58,146 nucleotides of DNA from an uncultured Bacteroides sp. (GCA_900553815.1 USEY01000011.1:1-58146), one strand, 5' to 3'; shown: positions 27,115 to 37,107, counted from the stretch's first letter. Numbers and translations: made by a program. Notes: generated by a model from the letters alone, not told the origin.

Positions 27115-27201
27115 AAAGCGGCAATGTTTCAGGGCAAAACATTATAGCTTTTGCACCAAAACATTGCCGCTTTTGGGTCAAAACATTGCCGCATTTCGGC
27201 A
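27115..27201. repeat. 22-bp tandem array, AAAACATTGCCGC family
   Basis: AAAGCGGCAATGTTT (27115-27129) is an inverted copy of the unit that follows. AAAACATT then starts direct units at 27136, 27158 and 27180, again exactly 22 bp apart. The sequence is unrelated to the GTTAACTGCTA array 200 bp away, but the layout is the same. Both sit between two convergent genes. Confidence 0.85.
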
Positions 27202-27258
27202 GACACATTCTTCTCTATACAACTCATTGACGATGAGCGGATAAGGAAGACAGACTTT

Positions 27259-27804
27259 CTATTTGCGCACCTCTGCCCGCCAGTTTATTTCCAGCGGATT
27301 GTGCTGCATGCTCCACACCAGAGGCAGTGCCGGATTGTCCAAAATCCACATCTCACCACCCTCGGCCTTATCGCGCACATGCAGTAGGGCAAAGCCCAGA
27401 GCACGTTCATCGCTGTCCAGCAGCTCATATTCCGTATGATTGTAGGCAAAGGTCTTACGCGCTTTCAGGCTGCGATAGGCTTCCTGCGAAAGCAGGTAAG
27501 CCGTCTGCTCCTGTGGCAGCACTACATGCCGCCCGTCTTCGGGCATCAGGAAGCTGAGTACAGTGCCGCGCTTCACGGCTTGCGGTGTCAGGGTGAATGT
27601 TCCCTTCTGCCAACGCAAATTGCGCAGAATGCGCCAATTCAGCACGATAGAGTCGTTCTTATGAACAAACGACATGTCATATTTACGCGTCTGCCCGTGC
27701 AGCTTGAATACGAAAAGCAACGTATCGGGCACTGCGCTCTGCGCCGCTCCGCCAGTGGCAATGGCCAGCAGCAGGAGCAAGGTTATCAGATATCTTGGTT
27801 TCAT
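27259..27804 (-). CDS. Hypothetical secreted protein
   Basis: A 181-residue protein with a cleavable signal peptide (MKPRYLITLLLLLAIATGG, cut near AAQS). The mature part is beta-rich (TLLFVFKLHGQTRKYDMSFV, SIVLNWRILRNLRWQKGTF, GRHVVLPQEQTAYLLS) and ends WILDNPALPLVWSMQHNP. I recognise no family. It is monocistronic: its 3' end faces the ComM-like gene and its 5' side abuts a dispersed repeat. Confidence 0.75.
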   Translation of the reverse strand: MKPRYLITLLLLLAIATGGAAQSAVPDTLLFVFKLHGQTRKYDMSFVHKNDSIVLNWRILRNLRWQKGTFTLTPQAVKRGTVLSFLMPEDGRHVVLPQEQTAYLLSQEAYRSLKARKTFAYNHTEYELLDSDERALGFALLHVRDKAEGGEMWILDNPALPLVWSMQHNPLEINWRAEVRK

Positions 27805-27840
27805 TGGTTTATGTAATTAGTTACTCAAAATTTTGGATTT

Positions 27841-27947
27841 ACCAAAACTTGAAGGAGTTAAAGAAGTTAGAGGAAGTTATCACCCAACTGCGTCGGGCTG
27901 AGGAGTTAAAGGCCAATAGTAGGGATTACAAGGTATCGGATTAACTC
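27841..27947. repeat. Dispersed intergenic repeat, copy 2
   Basis: In reverse orientation this stretch aligns almost base for base with 43646-43780. Shared words are GAGTTAA-CCGATACCTTGTAA, CTATTGGC-TTTAACTCCTC and AGCCCGAC, then TAACT(C/T)C runs and CAAGTTTTGGT. It fills the gap between the hypothetical secreted protein gene and the 3' end of the GH92 gene. Confidence 0.75.
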
Positions 27948-27982
27948 TTCTATTTCCTAACTTATTATGTCCACTCGTCAAC

Positions 27983-30277
27983 TCAAAATACTTTAAACAT
28001 CTCTTTTCCCCACTCCGCAGGCTGCTTGCCCATCTTCAGCACCAGCGTACCACCGGCCATCAGGTCCTTGTGGCGCAATGCCGACCAGGGATAATCCACT
28101 CCGTTCAGCGTAGCGCTCTGGATGTAGCGGTTCTTGTCCGACAGTCCGTCGGCCACTATCTGGAAATCTCGACCATTGGCCAGGTGCAGCGTCGTGGTGC
28201 GCAGCAGCGGGGTGTTAATAAGGTAATAGTCCTGCCCGGCATTGGGATAAAGCCCCATCATGTGGAAAGCCAGCCACGACGACATGGCACCCGAGTCGTC
28301 ATTGCCCGGCAACCCTACAGGACCGTCGTTGTAGCTCTCCGCCAAGATGGTGTGTATGCGGTCACTGCTCCGCCAAGGCTTACCCAGCCAGTGATAGAGG
28401 CAGGGCGTGAGGAACGAAGGCTCGTTGTTCACGTTGTAGTAGTTGCGCAGGAAGAACGTGTCCAACCGCTGCTCGAAAGCCTGCGGACCGCCACACTTCG
28501 CTATCAGTCCCGGAACGTCGTGCGGAATGCTGAGCGAATACTCCCACGACGACGCCTCGTAGAAGAACATGCTCCACCACGGCGTGTACCACGGTCCTTC
28601 GAAAGTCATAGGCGTGTAGACATACTTGGGCTGTATCAGCCGGCTATGCCCGTAGGGCAGGCTGTCCAGCCACTGTCCCTGCGCATCGCGCGGCATGATG
28701 AAGCCACGAGCGCCGCTGTGTTCATAGTCATCACGCCACAGGTTCTTCCAATTGCCGCTCTGTTTCAGATAGTGCCGGTAGAGTTCTTCCTTGCCCAGTC
28801 CCTTGGCCACCAGCGCAATGGCATAGTCGCAGTAGCTGTACTCCACCGTCCGGTTGCCCGCGCGGTCAATGCCCCAGGGCACATAGCCCAGCTCCAGGTA
28901 CTCGCGCAGTCCGCCCCGTCCTTCGGCCTCGTGGTGGCCGCCCGGGTCTACGGTAGCATCCTTCAGCATGGCCTGCAAGGCTTCCTCGTAGTCAATGCCC
29001 TCCAGCCCCTTGACAAAGGCATCGGCAATGACAATCTCAGCATTCGAACCACCCTGCGTACGACCGTTGCAGTTGCCGCTGCGCGCGTCGGGCATGTAGC
29101 CGTCGCGTTTACAGATGTTCACCAGCGAGCGTACGATATCCACTTCACGCTTCGGGTCAATGAGGGTAATGAGGGGTGACGACGTGCGATAGGTGTCCCA
29201 AATGGCATAGAAGTCGTCATAGTAGGGCACAGGGTCGCTCCACAACGGGTTCTCGCCCGTGCGGTCAACGGGCATCAGCATGGTGTGGTACAGTCCGGTA
29301 TAGAACATACGTTTGTGTTCCTTCGGAGCCTTGGAGTCTATCTCTATTTTCGAAAAGAGAGTCTCCCACTTACCCAGCAACTGACGATGAACGTCTTCGA
29401 ACGACCAGTGAGGAATCTCGCTATGCGCGTTGGCCTCGGCACGCAAGCAACTCAGGAAGGAAATACCCACCTTCAGTTGCAGCGTATTGCCCGATCTGTC
29501 GAAGCGCAGCAAGGCACCCGTTTTCTGGTGAGAGTCGTACTGGCTGCGGTCGGTCATGATGCTGTCACCCTTCCAAGTGACATATTCAGTGAAAGGACGG
29601 TCGGTCTCGGCATAGAAATAGACCGTATAGGCACGGCCATTGTTCCAGCCACCGCGTATGCGGGTGTAGCCACAGACCTCGTGGTCTGACAGTATCTGTA
29701 TTTCCGAACCTACAAACTGTTGGGCCTCGCGCGCATCGGGCACAGGACTTTCACCCAGGAAGAAACCAGCGTCAATGGCCAGTCCCTGTTCAGTAGCCGT
29801 CTTGGGATAAGTAAAGCGGTAGAACGAAGCCCGCTCGGCCGTAGTTATTTCCGTGCGGATGCCGCTCTGCTTGAAACGCGTGTCATAGTAACCCAGGCGG
29901 ATATTCTCATACTCACGGTAGTCCAGGTGCTGTGTCTGGTTCAAAGCGCCCAGAAAAGGAGTAACCAACACATTGCCATACTTGGGCCCGCCGCCCGTAC
30001 CGCTGACGTGCACCTGCGCGAATCCGTCCACCCGCTCGGGCATGGGCAACCAGCCGCTGTTGGGCGAAGGTGTACAGTCGGGCGAAGGCTTCACCATGCC
30101 GAAGGGACACGACGGCCCGATGAACACACGGCCCAGCCCTTCAGAGCCGATGCGGGGGTCTACATATCTGCCCAGCGGATAGTCTTTCTCATAGTCCTTC
30201 CCGTCCGCACCCTGTGCAGGCAGATGCAGGCAAAGACAGCACCCCACGATAAACGATAATAGAATATTCTTCTTCAT
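27983..30277 (-). CDS. GH92 exo-alpha-mannosidase (first of two)
   Basis: Likely removes terminal alpha-linked mannose from N-glycans or mannans in a calcium-dependent reaction. From the ATG at 30277 it has 764 residues with a signal peptide ending AQGADG. GH92 hallmarks are DPRIGSEGLGRVFIGPSCPFGM near the start (galactose-mutarotase-like domain), DDFYAIWDTYRTSSPLI, GGHHEAEGRGG and the GNDDSGAMSSWLAFHMMG-LYP segment with catalytic acids. A frame extending to 30403 is rejected because the -7 box at 30315-30322 lies inside it. It is the last gene of the SusC-SusD-lipoprotein-GH92 run on this strand but has its own promoter and is preceded by a terminator, so it may be controlled separately. Confidence 0.92.
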   Translation of the reverse strand: MKKNILLSFIVGCCLCLHLPAQGADGKDYEKDYPLGRYVDPRIGSEGLGRVFIGPSCPFGMVKPSPDCTPSPNSGWLPMPERVDGFAQVHVSGTGGGPKYGNVLVTPFLGALNQTQHLDYREYENIRLGYYDTRFKQSGIRTEITTAERASFYRFTYPKTATEQGLAIDAGFFLGESPVPDAREAQQFVGSEIQILSDHEVCGYTRIRGGWNNGRAYTVYFYAETDRPFTEYVTWKGDSIMTDRSQYDSHQKTGALLRFDRSGNTLQLKVGISFLSCLRAEANAHSEIPHWSFEDVHRQLLGKWETLFSKIEIDSKAPKEHKRMFYTGLYHTMLMPVDRTGENPLWSDPVPYYDDFYAIWDTYRTSSPLITLIDPKREVDIVRSLVNICKRDGYMPDARSGNCNGRTQGGSNAEIVIADAFVKGLEGIDYEEALQAMLKDATVDPGGHHEAEGRGGLREYLELGYVPWGIDRAGNRTVEYSYCDYAIALVAKGLGKEELYRHYLKQSGNWKNLWRDDYEHSGARGFIMPRDAQGQWLDSLPYGHSRLIQPKYVYTPMTFEGPWYTPWWSMFFYEASSWEYSLSIPHDVPGLIAKCGGPQAFEQRLDTFFLRNYYNVNNEPSFLTPCLYHWLGKPWRSSDRIHTILAESYNDGPVGLPGNDDSGAMSSWLAFHMMGLYPNAGQDYYLINTPLLRTTTLHLANGRDFQIVADGLSDKNRYIQSATLNGVDYPWSALRHKDLMAGGTLVLKMGKQPAEWGKEMFKVF

Positions 30278-30314
30278 AATCTTAAATTTCACAAGTGAAT
30301 AAAGCTTAGTCATG

Positions 30315-30322
30315 CAAAGATA
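30315..30322 (-). promoter_or_regulatory. -7 promoter box of the first GH92
   Basis: TATCTTTG on the minus strand. The leader to the ATG at 30277 is about 30 nt. Confidence 0.6.
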
Positions 30323-30370
30323 CAATACAGAATGCAAAAGTCGACATAGCCAAACTGTCTTGTAATACAT

Positions 30371-30427
30371 AAAAGCCTTGCATTGACGTCCGCAGAATGG
30401 CAATACTGTGGACGCAACACAAGGCTT
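30371..30427 (-). terminator. Terminator between the AT-rich lipoprotein gene and GH92
   Basis: AAGCCTTG (30373-30380) pairs with CAAGGCTT (30420-30427), enclosing a second stem GTCC/GGAC. T-runs lie on both sides, so it could work in either direction. Confidence 0.7.
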
Positions 30428-30484
30428 ACATTTTTAAAACTCTAAATAAAACAATCGCTTGCTTTTACCTTAAAAATGTATTTT

Positions 30485-32233
30485 CTATTTCCCATATAAA
30501 GGCAAATCTTTTTCCTCAATAAATATACCAAATGCTGGTTCATGATCATTAATCACTGCATTATTAGTTCCATGAGCATTATACCAAGCATTATAATCAT
30601 CTACATAACAAGCATCAAAATTATATCCAACATCATAAACTCTTGATTGTGTCACAGTTTTGTTCTTTCCCAAATAAGAAAAAGTTGTTTCCCTGGTTAC
30701 AACAGCCAATAATCTACCATCCAAAATAATCCCCCAATCATACCAAAAAGTTTTATTTTCTACTGTATTAAAAGGATTGAGACCACTTATAGATAATTCG
30801 CAAACATTCCCAGACTCATAAAAACAATTATATTCATCTTTATACAAAAGTTCAGCTGTATACTTATTCGATGAGAAAGAACCAATATCTCTAATATTCT
30901 TTTTATATACCTGTCCTTGCAAAGTATCACACCTAATAAATTTTATAGTACTTTTGCATTCTGTTATATACTGGCTAATATCGGGATTTCCAAAAGGAAT
31001 GCATTGATAATTAATTAATCTAGGTGAAGAGACCTTACCTGCTACAGAATTCGGGCCGGTCCATTTTGCGTTCTTTAGTTGCGTAAATCTTTCATAAACT
31101 ACCCATGGAGTGTTTCTTACACCCCAAACTCCAATAAAATGTTCATTTGTAGAAGGACTTTGAGCATTATAAACTAAAGAATTACTATTACTCGGATTTC
31201 CACCTACAGTAGGATTAAGTATCTGATATAAATTAAAAGATATAGGATGAACACCATTTGTTGTCTGAGATGTTCCAGAACCACCTAAAGTAATAGTACC
31301 TGATGTAGATAACTTGATATCAGAAGTGGTTGATGTACTCCTGCCGAATATAAGACCTAATCCAGCAGAAATAGCTTTTGCATAACCTGCACCAGGAATA
31401 AGAGATATTAAATTAGTCAAGGTTGAACCCAAATTAGCTTTCTTAGTCAAAGAACTAACAAGGTTCTTTGCTTCATTTCCCGCTAAGTTTGCTATAGCAC
31501 TTACAAGTCCAGAAGAGGATTGAGAATTCGTCGTAATTGTTCCCACTGTTTTCGACTCCTCTTTCCCTATAAAATCGTAATTTACAATATTATTATCATA
31601 AGCACCAATTATAAAATTAATATTACGATAATCAGTACAATAGGGGACTTCAAATTCAAAGCCATTCCATCCAGGATTCAAGCCAGTAGTTGGGACACCA
31701 GTTTGATTTGAACATAATATTTCACTATGTTCTGCTTTAGCAGTATCAACTTCAGCAATATAATCTGACAAAGAAAGCAAATGTGTCTTTTCACTATTTC
31801 CTGTAGATACATACCATTGAGTACCCTGACTAGGGTTATTACTATCGTAATAATAAAAGACTTTTACATACCCAGTAAATTGATTATAGAAACATATATA
31901 ATTTTGCCCTTCATCTAACCCTAAATCCTTAAAAGTATGAAAAAGAATTTTCCAGCCATCCTCTTTTTTTATATCCATACAAAAATCTGAAGGCAGATGA
32001 GATTCTGCACCATCGAACCAAGGGGATGTAACTTTTTTTTCTGGAGTTACATTCAAAACTATAGTCTGTACATTTTCCCAATCGTTTAATAATTGGGGAT
32101 TAGTAACAGAAACATTACTACCATCAACAATAACACGTGTGGAAACACCATTCAAAGAGGTTTCTAATTCATCTTGACAAGAGACCCCCAAAAAGCCTAA
32201 TACACAAAAGAATAGTATACATGCATTTTTCAT
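30485..32233 (-). CDS. AT-rich lipoprotein of unknown function inside the SusCD region
   Basis: A 582-residue lipoprotein (LGFLGVSCQDE, Cys at residue 19). The front ~200 residues are beta-like with many Asn and Tyr. The middle (~255-300) is a long apolar, Gly/Ala/Leu/Ser-rich stretch (SAIANLAGNEAKNLVSSL, LGSTLTNLISLIPGAGYAKA, ISAGLGLIFG). The rest is Thr/Ser-rich and then beta-rich. The apolar stretch could be a membrane-inserting or amphipathic segment, but I do not recognise a pore-forming family. Base composition is clearly more AT-rich than in the GH92 and SusC genes, which suggests recent acquisition. It has its own -7 box at 32294-32301 and a terminator after it. A surface glycan-binding protein in the SusE/F position is an alternative. 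Confidence 0.8.
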   Translation of the reverse strand: MKNACILFFCVLGFLGVSCQDELETSLNGVSTRVIVDGSNVSVTNPQLLNDWENVQTIVLNVTPEKKVTSPWFDGAESHLPSDFCMDIKKEDGWKILFHTFKDLGLDEGQNYICFYNQFTGYVKVFYYYDSNNPSQGTQWYVSTGNSEKTHLLSLSDYIAEVDTAKAEHSEILCSNQTGVPTTGLNPGWNGFEFEVPYCTDYRNINFIIGAYDNNIVNYDFIGKEESKTVGTITTNSQSSSGLVSAIANLAGNEAKNLVSSLTKKANLGSTLTNLISLIPGAGYAKAISAGLGLIFGRSTSTTSDIKLSTSGTITLGGSGTSQTTNGVHPISFNLYQILNPTVGGNPSNSNSLVYNAQSPSTNEHFIGVWGVRNTPWVVYERFTQLKNAKWTGPNSVAGKVSSPRLINYQCIPFGNPDISQYITECKSTIKFIRCDTLQGQVYKKNIRDIGSFSSNKYTAELLYKDEYNCFYESGNVCELSISGLNPFNTVENKTFWYDWGIILDGRLLAVVTRETTFSYLGKNKTVTQSRVYDVGYNFDACYVDDYNAWYNAHGTNNAVINDHEPAFGIFIEEKDLPLYGK

Positions 32234-32293
32234 AGATATTAAAAATTAAATAACGTTTATTATACTAATAATTTGCTATTTCAGATCATACAA

Positions 32294-32301
32294 CAAAAGT
32301 A
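32294..32301 (-). promoter_or_regulatory. -7 promoter box of the AT-rich lipoprotein gene
   Basis: TACTTTTG on the minus strand. The start site would fall about 54 nt before the ATG at 32233, independent of susD. Confidence 0.55.
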
Positions 32302-32393
32302 TCAACTAAAATTTCATCTATATGATTCCCATTCTTATAAACCTCTTAAAAAAGCTATAAAAATGGGAAATCATATAATCAATATAGAGTGAT

Positions 32394-34070
32394 TTAGTAT
32401 CCAGGGTTCTGTTTCCAGTTAGTATTGGCATTCAACACGTCACGAGCCAATGGCAGCAGACGATATTGCGGGTTAGCAGCATCCGGGTTATAGTCATACT
32501 TGAAGCCCCAGTCACGCTCGAAGTCACCGAAGCGAATCAAGTCGTTACGACGCCAGTGCTCGTCGAGGAACTCACGGCCACGCTCATCCAAGATTTCCTG
32601 CAGGCTCGGGTTATGATCCAACTGCGGAGCGTTGACATACGAACGAATCTGGTTAAACAGGCTCATCGGAGTGTCACCCAAGGTAGCCGAACCACCACGG
32701 GTGATGGCCTCGCACTTCATCAGAATAACGTCGGCATAACGGAAGATAGGCACATCATTGTCCTGATTACGTCCGTAGACATTATAGTCATTAATGTCGG
32801 GGAAGAATTTGATGGAACGATAACCTTGCGTCCAACCCGTGAGTGTAGCACCACAGTTGAGGTCGGCATCAGGTTTACGCTCTTTACCATTCTCATCAAA
32901 ACCTGTTCCTAAAGTAATAGATTTTGTAAATGTAACATTTTCACCCTTATATGTATTACGAACGCCAGTAGGCAGACCTGTAATATTATCGTATTGATAA
33001 ACATCAAATGATTCCATACCGATATTTTCGCCTGTGCTACCAGCAATCACATCGTTACGACGGTCTCCCGGCAAGCAGAACAGCTCTACAAACTCAGGTG
33101 TCAAAGTCATATTACCACCCACAGAGTTAGTCATTTCAATGCTGTAGAAACCATTGCTGTTCTGACCACGACGCCATGTACGGAAACGGGCGTAAGTCAT
33201 ACCCTGTGCAGTAACAGCATCAAAAGGCATTGCATAAATAAAATCTTTAATCTGCCAGCCATTGGTGTACATGAACTTCGTCTTATAATCGTCGCTCAAA
33301 TCAAACTTGCGAGACTCTATCACACGGTCGCAAGCAGCAATACAGTCAGCCAGTTTCTCGTTGGCAGCATTAGCGTCCCAGTCAGCACTGGTTACATCCT
33401 TTGTATAAACGTTCCAGTTAATATAAAGCTTTGCCAGCAAAGCGTCAACCATCCAACAAGTAGGCGTTCCATAGGTAGCCTCACTCACTTCACTCGGACA
33501 GTCGTCACGAACAGCCAACAATTCCGATTCTATCCAGCGAGCGACATCGGCACGCGGAGTACGGTCAATAGGTGCATTGTTATCGCCTAACACCTTGTAA
33601 TCAATGATAGGTGTATCACCCCAGTTATCCATCAGCAAGAACGTATAGAAAGCACGTACCGCACGGATAGGAGCCGTAGTTGATGCATTCTCTTCACTTT
33701 CACCCAAGTCCATCAACAGTTGGTTACAGTTGACAATACCGGCCTGTATATCGTTGAAGACAGCCAACTGGCTGTTGCTGGCATCAGCATCGACCATGTG
33801 AAGAGAAATATTCGACATATCACGTCCGTTCAGATAGTCACCATCAAAGCTGACTGCCGTATACTCATCAGAGTTGCAGGAAACGAGTTCATCGTAACGA
33901 CGGCCAAGGGCACCACGGAATGCATAATAAGCATTGCTGATACGAGCACTCAAGGCAATCTCCGAATTGGGATATTCAGTATATTGTGACTTAATGTCTA
34001 CATCCAGGTCGGTACAACCGACAGTTGTAAGTGCCAATAAGGCAGCAGAAATAAAATATCTTGTTTTCAT
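32394..34070 (-). CDS. SusD/RagB-family surface glycan-binding lipoprotein
   Basis: A 558-residue lipoprotein that caps the SusC-type transporter and binds oligosaccharide at the cell surface. The signal ends TTVGCTDLDVD. The helical TPR-like SusD fold shows typical text: YYAFRGALGRRYDELVSC, AVRAFYTFLLMDNWGDTP, WMVDALLAKLYINWNVY, and the C-terminal RGREFLDEHWRRNDLIRFG with LLPLARDVLNAN before the end. Length is normal. It follows SusC by 25 bp and is surely cotranscribed with it. The ligand is unknown; the surrounding GH92 enzymes suggest a mannose-containing glycan. Confidence 0.95.
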   Translation of the reverse strand: MKTRYFISAALLALTTVGCTDLDVDIKSQYTEYPNSEIALSARISNAYYAFRGALGRRYDELVSCNSDEYTAVSFDGDYLNGRDMSNISLHMVDADASNSQLAVFNDIQAGIVNCNQLLMDLGESEENASTTAPIRAVRAFYTFLLMDNWGDTPIIDYKVLGDNNAPIDRTPRADVARWIESELLAVRDDCPSEVSEATYGTPTCWMVDALLAKLYINWNVYTKDVTSADWDANAANEKLADCIAACDRVIESRKFDLSDDYKTKFMYTNGWQIKDFIYAMPFDAVTAQGMTYARFRTWRRGQNSNGFYSIEMTNSVGGNMTLTPEFVELFCLPGDRRNDVIAGSTGENIGMESFDVYQYDNITGLPTGVRNTYKGENVTFTKSITLGTGFDENGKERKPDADLNCGATLTGWTQGYRSIKFFPDINDYNVYGRNQDNDVPIFRYADVILMKCEAITRGGSATLGDTPMSLFNQIRSYVNAPQLDHNPSLQEILDERGREFLDEHWRRNDLIRFGDFERDWGFKYDYNPDAANPQYRLLPLARDVLNANTNWKQNPGY

Positions 34071-34095
34071 ATCTTTATGTCTCTTATGTTAAGGG

Positions 34096-37000
34096 TTAGA
34101 AATTTACATTGACACCCACCATAAATGTACGTGTACGAGGATACGTAGTATTACGCCAATCTACACCCGGAGTCAGGCCACCCAAATATACTTCAGGGTC
34201 AAGACCTTTGTAACCGGTAATGGTAAATACGTTATTACAAGTAGCATACAGGCGCAGGCTGTTGACCCAGTTGCCCAGCTTACCGAAGTTATAACCCAAG
34301 GTCAATGTTGCCAGACGCAAATAAGAGCCATTCTCCAAGTAGCGGTCAGAAGGACGCTGCGCGTTAGTATCGTTGAACTTCTGCTCAGTTGCAATCTCAC
34401 TCAATGCATTCTTACCGGCAGCTACCAAACCTACATTGTTGTAGTAGTTGCGAGTAGCGTTGTAGATTTTGTTTCCGGCAACACCCTGGAAGAATGCAGT
34501 CAATGTCCAGTTCTTCCAAGTGAATTCGTTGTTCCATCCGTAAGTCAGCTTCGGCTGTGCAGAACCTGTCTTGCGGCGGTCTTCGTCTTTCGGAGCATCT
34601 GTAGTTCCAACCAGGTTGCCATCGGCATCATAGTCGTTGAAAACAGACTTACCGTTCTCATTATAGCCAGCCCATTCGTAGGTATAGAACTGACCGATAG
34701 GACAGCCTTCCATAATGCGCTGAACATTAGTTCCAGAGAAGCCACCAACATCAGGGTCTGCCATATCAATATAAGGAACAGAGTAAGTTGCGTTGGTCAG
34801 TTTCTCAACTACGTTCTTATTGTGAGACAAGTTTACAGAAGTAGTCCATGTAAAGTTGCGAGTCTTCACCGGAATGGCATTAATTGTAAGTTCAATACCC
34901 TTGTTACTGATGTCACCCACATTGGCTGTCATTGTTCCAAACGGGTAACGGTTGGTAGAAACCGGATAGTCGTAAATCAAGTCGCTGGTACGCTTATCAT
35001 AATACTCGATAGTACCGGTCAAACGGTTGTTCAGGAAGCCGAAATCCAAACCGATGTTGAACATACTGGTACTTTCCCACTTCAAGTCAGGGTTGGCATT
35101 ACGCGTAGCACCCAAAGTACGATATTCAGAAGAAGTACCATCGGGACTTACATAAGTGAACCATCCTGTTGCACCGTAGAGCGGACGGGCAATAAAGGCA
35201 TCGAATCCCAGAGAGTTACCGCTGACACCATAGCCGACACGCAGTTTCAAATCATCGAAAATATGCTGGTTTTTCATGAATTCTTCTTCCGTGATACGCC
35301 ATGCGGCAGATACAGAGGGGAAGGTAGCCCAACGGTTGTTGACACCGAAAGCAGAAGAACCATCGCGACGAACGGTTGCCTGCAACAGGTATTTGCTATT
35401 GAAGCTGTAGTTGACACGTCCGTAGAACGAAATCATACGCAAAGTAGAAAGGTTGTTGCTGATGATATCGCTGATATCCATATTGTTGGCCATACCCATG
35501 TTGTGGTAACCCAAGTCATCGTTGTAGAAGTTGTAGACTCTCAGTCCGAAGCCGTCGTTGTTGTCAGCCTGCTCCCAAGAATAACCCAGCATGACACCTA
35601 CCTTATGTGCATCAGCAAAAGTGTGATCCCAGTTGATGTAAGTTTCCATCTGCTTACGGATGTTCTCCAAAGTGCTGCGGTCAGCCTGACCATGCTTAGC
35701 ACCGAGTATCTGGCTCTGCGAAGAATTGTAGATGCTATAGATGTACTGTTGGTTCTGATAAGAAAGGTTCATATTCCAGTCCAGACCATCTATGATGTGC
35801 AATGTAGCCTGTGCTGTACCTTGCAACAGTTTTTCTTTCGTATCATAACGGTCTTCGTTGACCATTGACAGCGGATTGTAGTTCTGTGAAATCTGCAAGT
35901 CACTGTACCAAGTTCCGTCGGCGTTCTTGACAGGTACCAGCGGGCTGTAGTAGTACATGGCATCCAATACGCTTTTGCCTTGAACATCCGTAGGACCGGT
36001 AGAACTGTTACGAACACTGGCATTCAAGTTAAGAGCAATTTCCAAACGATCGTTGAAAGCTTTGGTCTTTACATAAGAGCGTGCATTCAAGCGGTCCATA
36101 TCAGTACCTCTGACAACACCTTCACGCTCCAGGAAGTTGATAGAAGCACTGTAAGAAGTCTTCTTGTTACCACCGTTGATAGATACATTGTGATTGTGGC
36201 TGAAACCGGTGCGGAGTACTTCGTCCTGCCAATTGGTATTGGCGGGATTGTTAACATCACAATAGTTGGAGAGGTCAACACCGTTAGCATTGGCATAAGA
36301 CAGCAGTTCATTGGCATCCATCATGTCCAAGGTCTTCATCGTGTTGTCCCATGCAACATAGCCACTATAGCTTACGTTGGTACGACCATCCTGATTACCT
36401 TTCTTGGTAGTGATGATGATAACACCGTTGGCAGCCTTCGAACCGTAGATGGCAGTTGCGGAAGCGTCGCGCAATACGTCGATGCTCTCAATGTCTTCGG
36501 GAGATACCAGCGAGATGCTTACACCCGGCACACCGTCGATGACATAGTAAGGTTCCATTGCTTCGCCGGTACGCAGTGAAGAAGCACCACGCAAGGAGAT
36601 AGAAGCTGAACCATTAGGGTCGCTGGTGTTGGCAATGGTCAGACCGGGAACTTTACCCTGCAACATCTGGGCCGGAGTGGTGATGACACCGATGTTCATG
36701 TCTTCGGCCTTCACTGTAGTGATAGAGCTGGTCACGTCCTTACGGGTCATGCTACCATAACCGATAACGACTACTTCGTCCAGTGCCTGGAGGTCTTCCT
36801 GCAAGGTTACGTTGATAATGTTCTTGTCAACGACTACTTCTCTTGTAGTAAAGCCAATATAAGAGAACAACAAAGTCTTGCCTTTCTCCACATGGTCGAT
36901 GATAAACTTACCATCCACATCAGTGATACTTCCGTTGGTCGTACCCTTTTCAAGTACGTTCACACCGGGAAGCGGCATACCGGACTTGTCTGTTACCGTA

Positions 37001-37107
37001 CCGGTCACTCTGTTCTGTGCAAATGCTAAGGTACTGCTTAGCAGGAACATTACAAAGACTACGCTTTGCAATAATGTCCACCTCTTTTTTAATTGTACAT
37101 TCAGCAT
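34096..37107 (-). CDS. SusC/RagA-family TonB-dependent outer-membrane transporter
   Basis: A 1003-residue beta-barrel transporter for oligosaccharides, driven by TonB. It has a signal peptide (ends LAFAQ), an N-terminal carboxypeptidase-D-like domain (VTGTVTDKSGMPLPGVNV), a TonB box and plug (DEVVVIGYGSMTRKDVTSSI, NGVIIITTKKG), then a 22-strand barrel ending in the Phe-terminated GVNVNF. Length is that of classic SusC. Two -7 boxes lie 67-96 bp upstream. No anti-sigma or sigma factor gene is next to it, so control by the HTCS at 49-53 kb is plausible but not shown. Confidence 0.96.
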   Translation of the reverse strand: MLNVQLKKRWTLLQSVVFVMFLLSSTLAFAQNRVTGTVTDKSGMPLPGVNVLEKGTTNGSITDVDGKFIIDHVEKGKTLLFSYIGFTTREVVVDKNIINVTLQEDLQALDEVVVIGYGSMTRKDVTSSITTVKAEDMNIGVITTPAQMLQGKVPGLTIANTSDPNGSASISLRGASSLRTGEAMEPYYVIDGVPGVSISLVSPEDIESIDVLRDASATAIYGSKAANGVIIITTKKGNQDGRTNVSYSGYVAWDNTMKTLDMMDANELLSYANANGVDLSNYCDVNNPANTNWQDEVLRTGFSHNHNVSINGGNKKTSYSASINFLEREGVVRGTDMDRLNARSYVKTKAFNDRLEIALNLNASVRNSSTGPTDVQGKSVLDAMYYYSPLVPVKNADGTWYSDLQISQNYNPLSMVNEDRYDTKEKLLQGTAQATLHIIDGLDWNMNLSYQNQQYIYSIYNSSQSQILGAKHGQADRSTLENIRKQMETYINWDHTFADAHKVGVMLGYSWEQADNNDGFGLRVYNFYNDDLGYHNMGMANNMDISDIISNNLSTLRMISFYGRVNYSFNSKYLLQATVRRDGSSAFGVNNRWATFPSVSAAWRITEEEFMKNQHIFDDLKLRVGYGVSGNSLGFDAFIARPLYGATGWFTYVSPDGTSSEYRTLGATRNANPDLKWESTSMFNIGLDFGFLNNRLTGTIEYYDKRTSDLIYDYPVSTNRYPFGTMTANVGDISNKGIELTINAIPVKTRNFTWTTSVNLSHNKNVVEKLTNATYSVPYIDMADPDVGGFSGTNVQRIMEGCPIGQFYTYEWAGYNENGKSVFNDYDADGNLVGTTDAPKDEDRRKTGSAQPKLTYGWNNEFTWKNWTLTAFFQGVAGNKIYNATRNYYNNVGLVAAGKNALSEIATEQKFNDTNAQRPSDRYLENGSYLRLATLTLGYNFGKLGNWVNSLRLYATCNNVFTITGYKGLDPEVYLGGLTPGVDWRNTTYPRTRTFMVGVNVNF

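Noticed and set aside
30277..30403. N-terminal extension of the first GH92
   Set aside because: Contains the promoter box at 30315-30322, and the signal peptide starts at the ATG at 30277.
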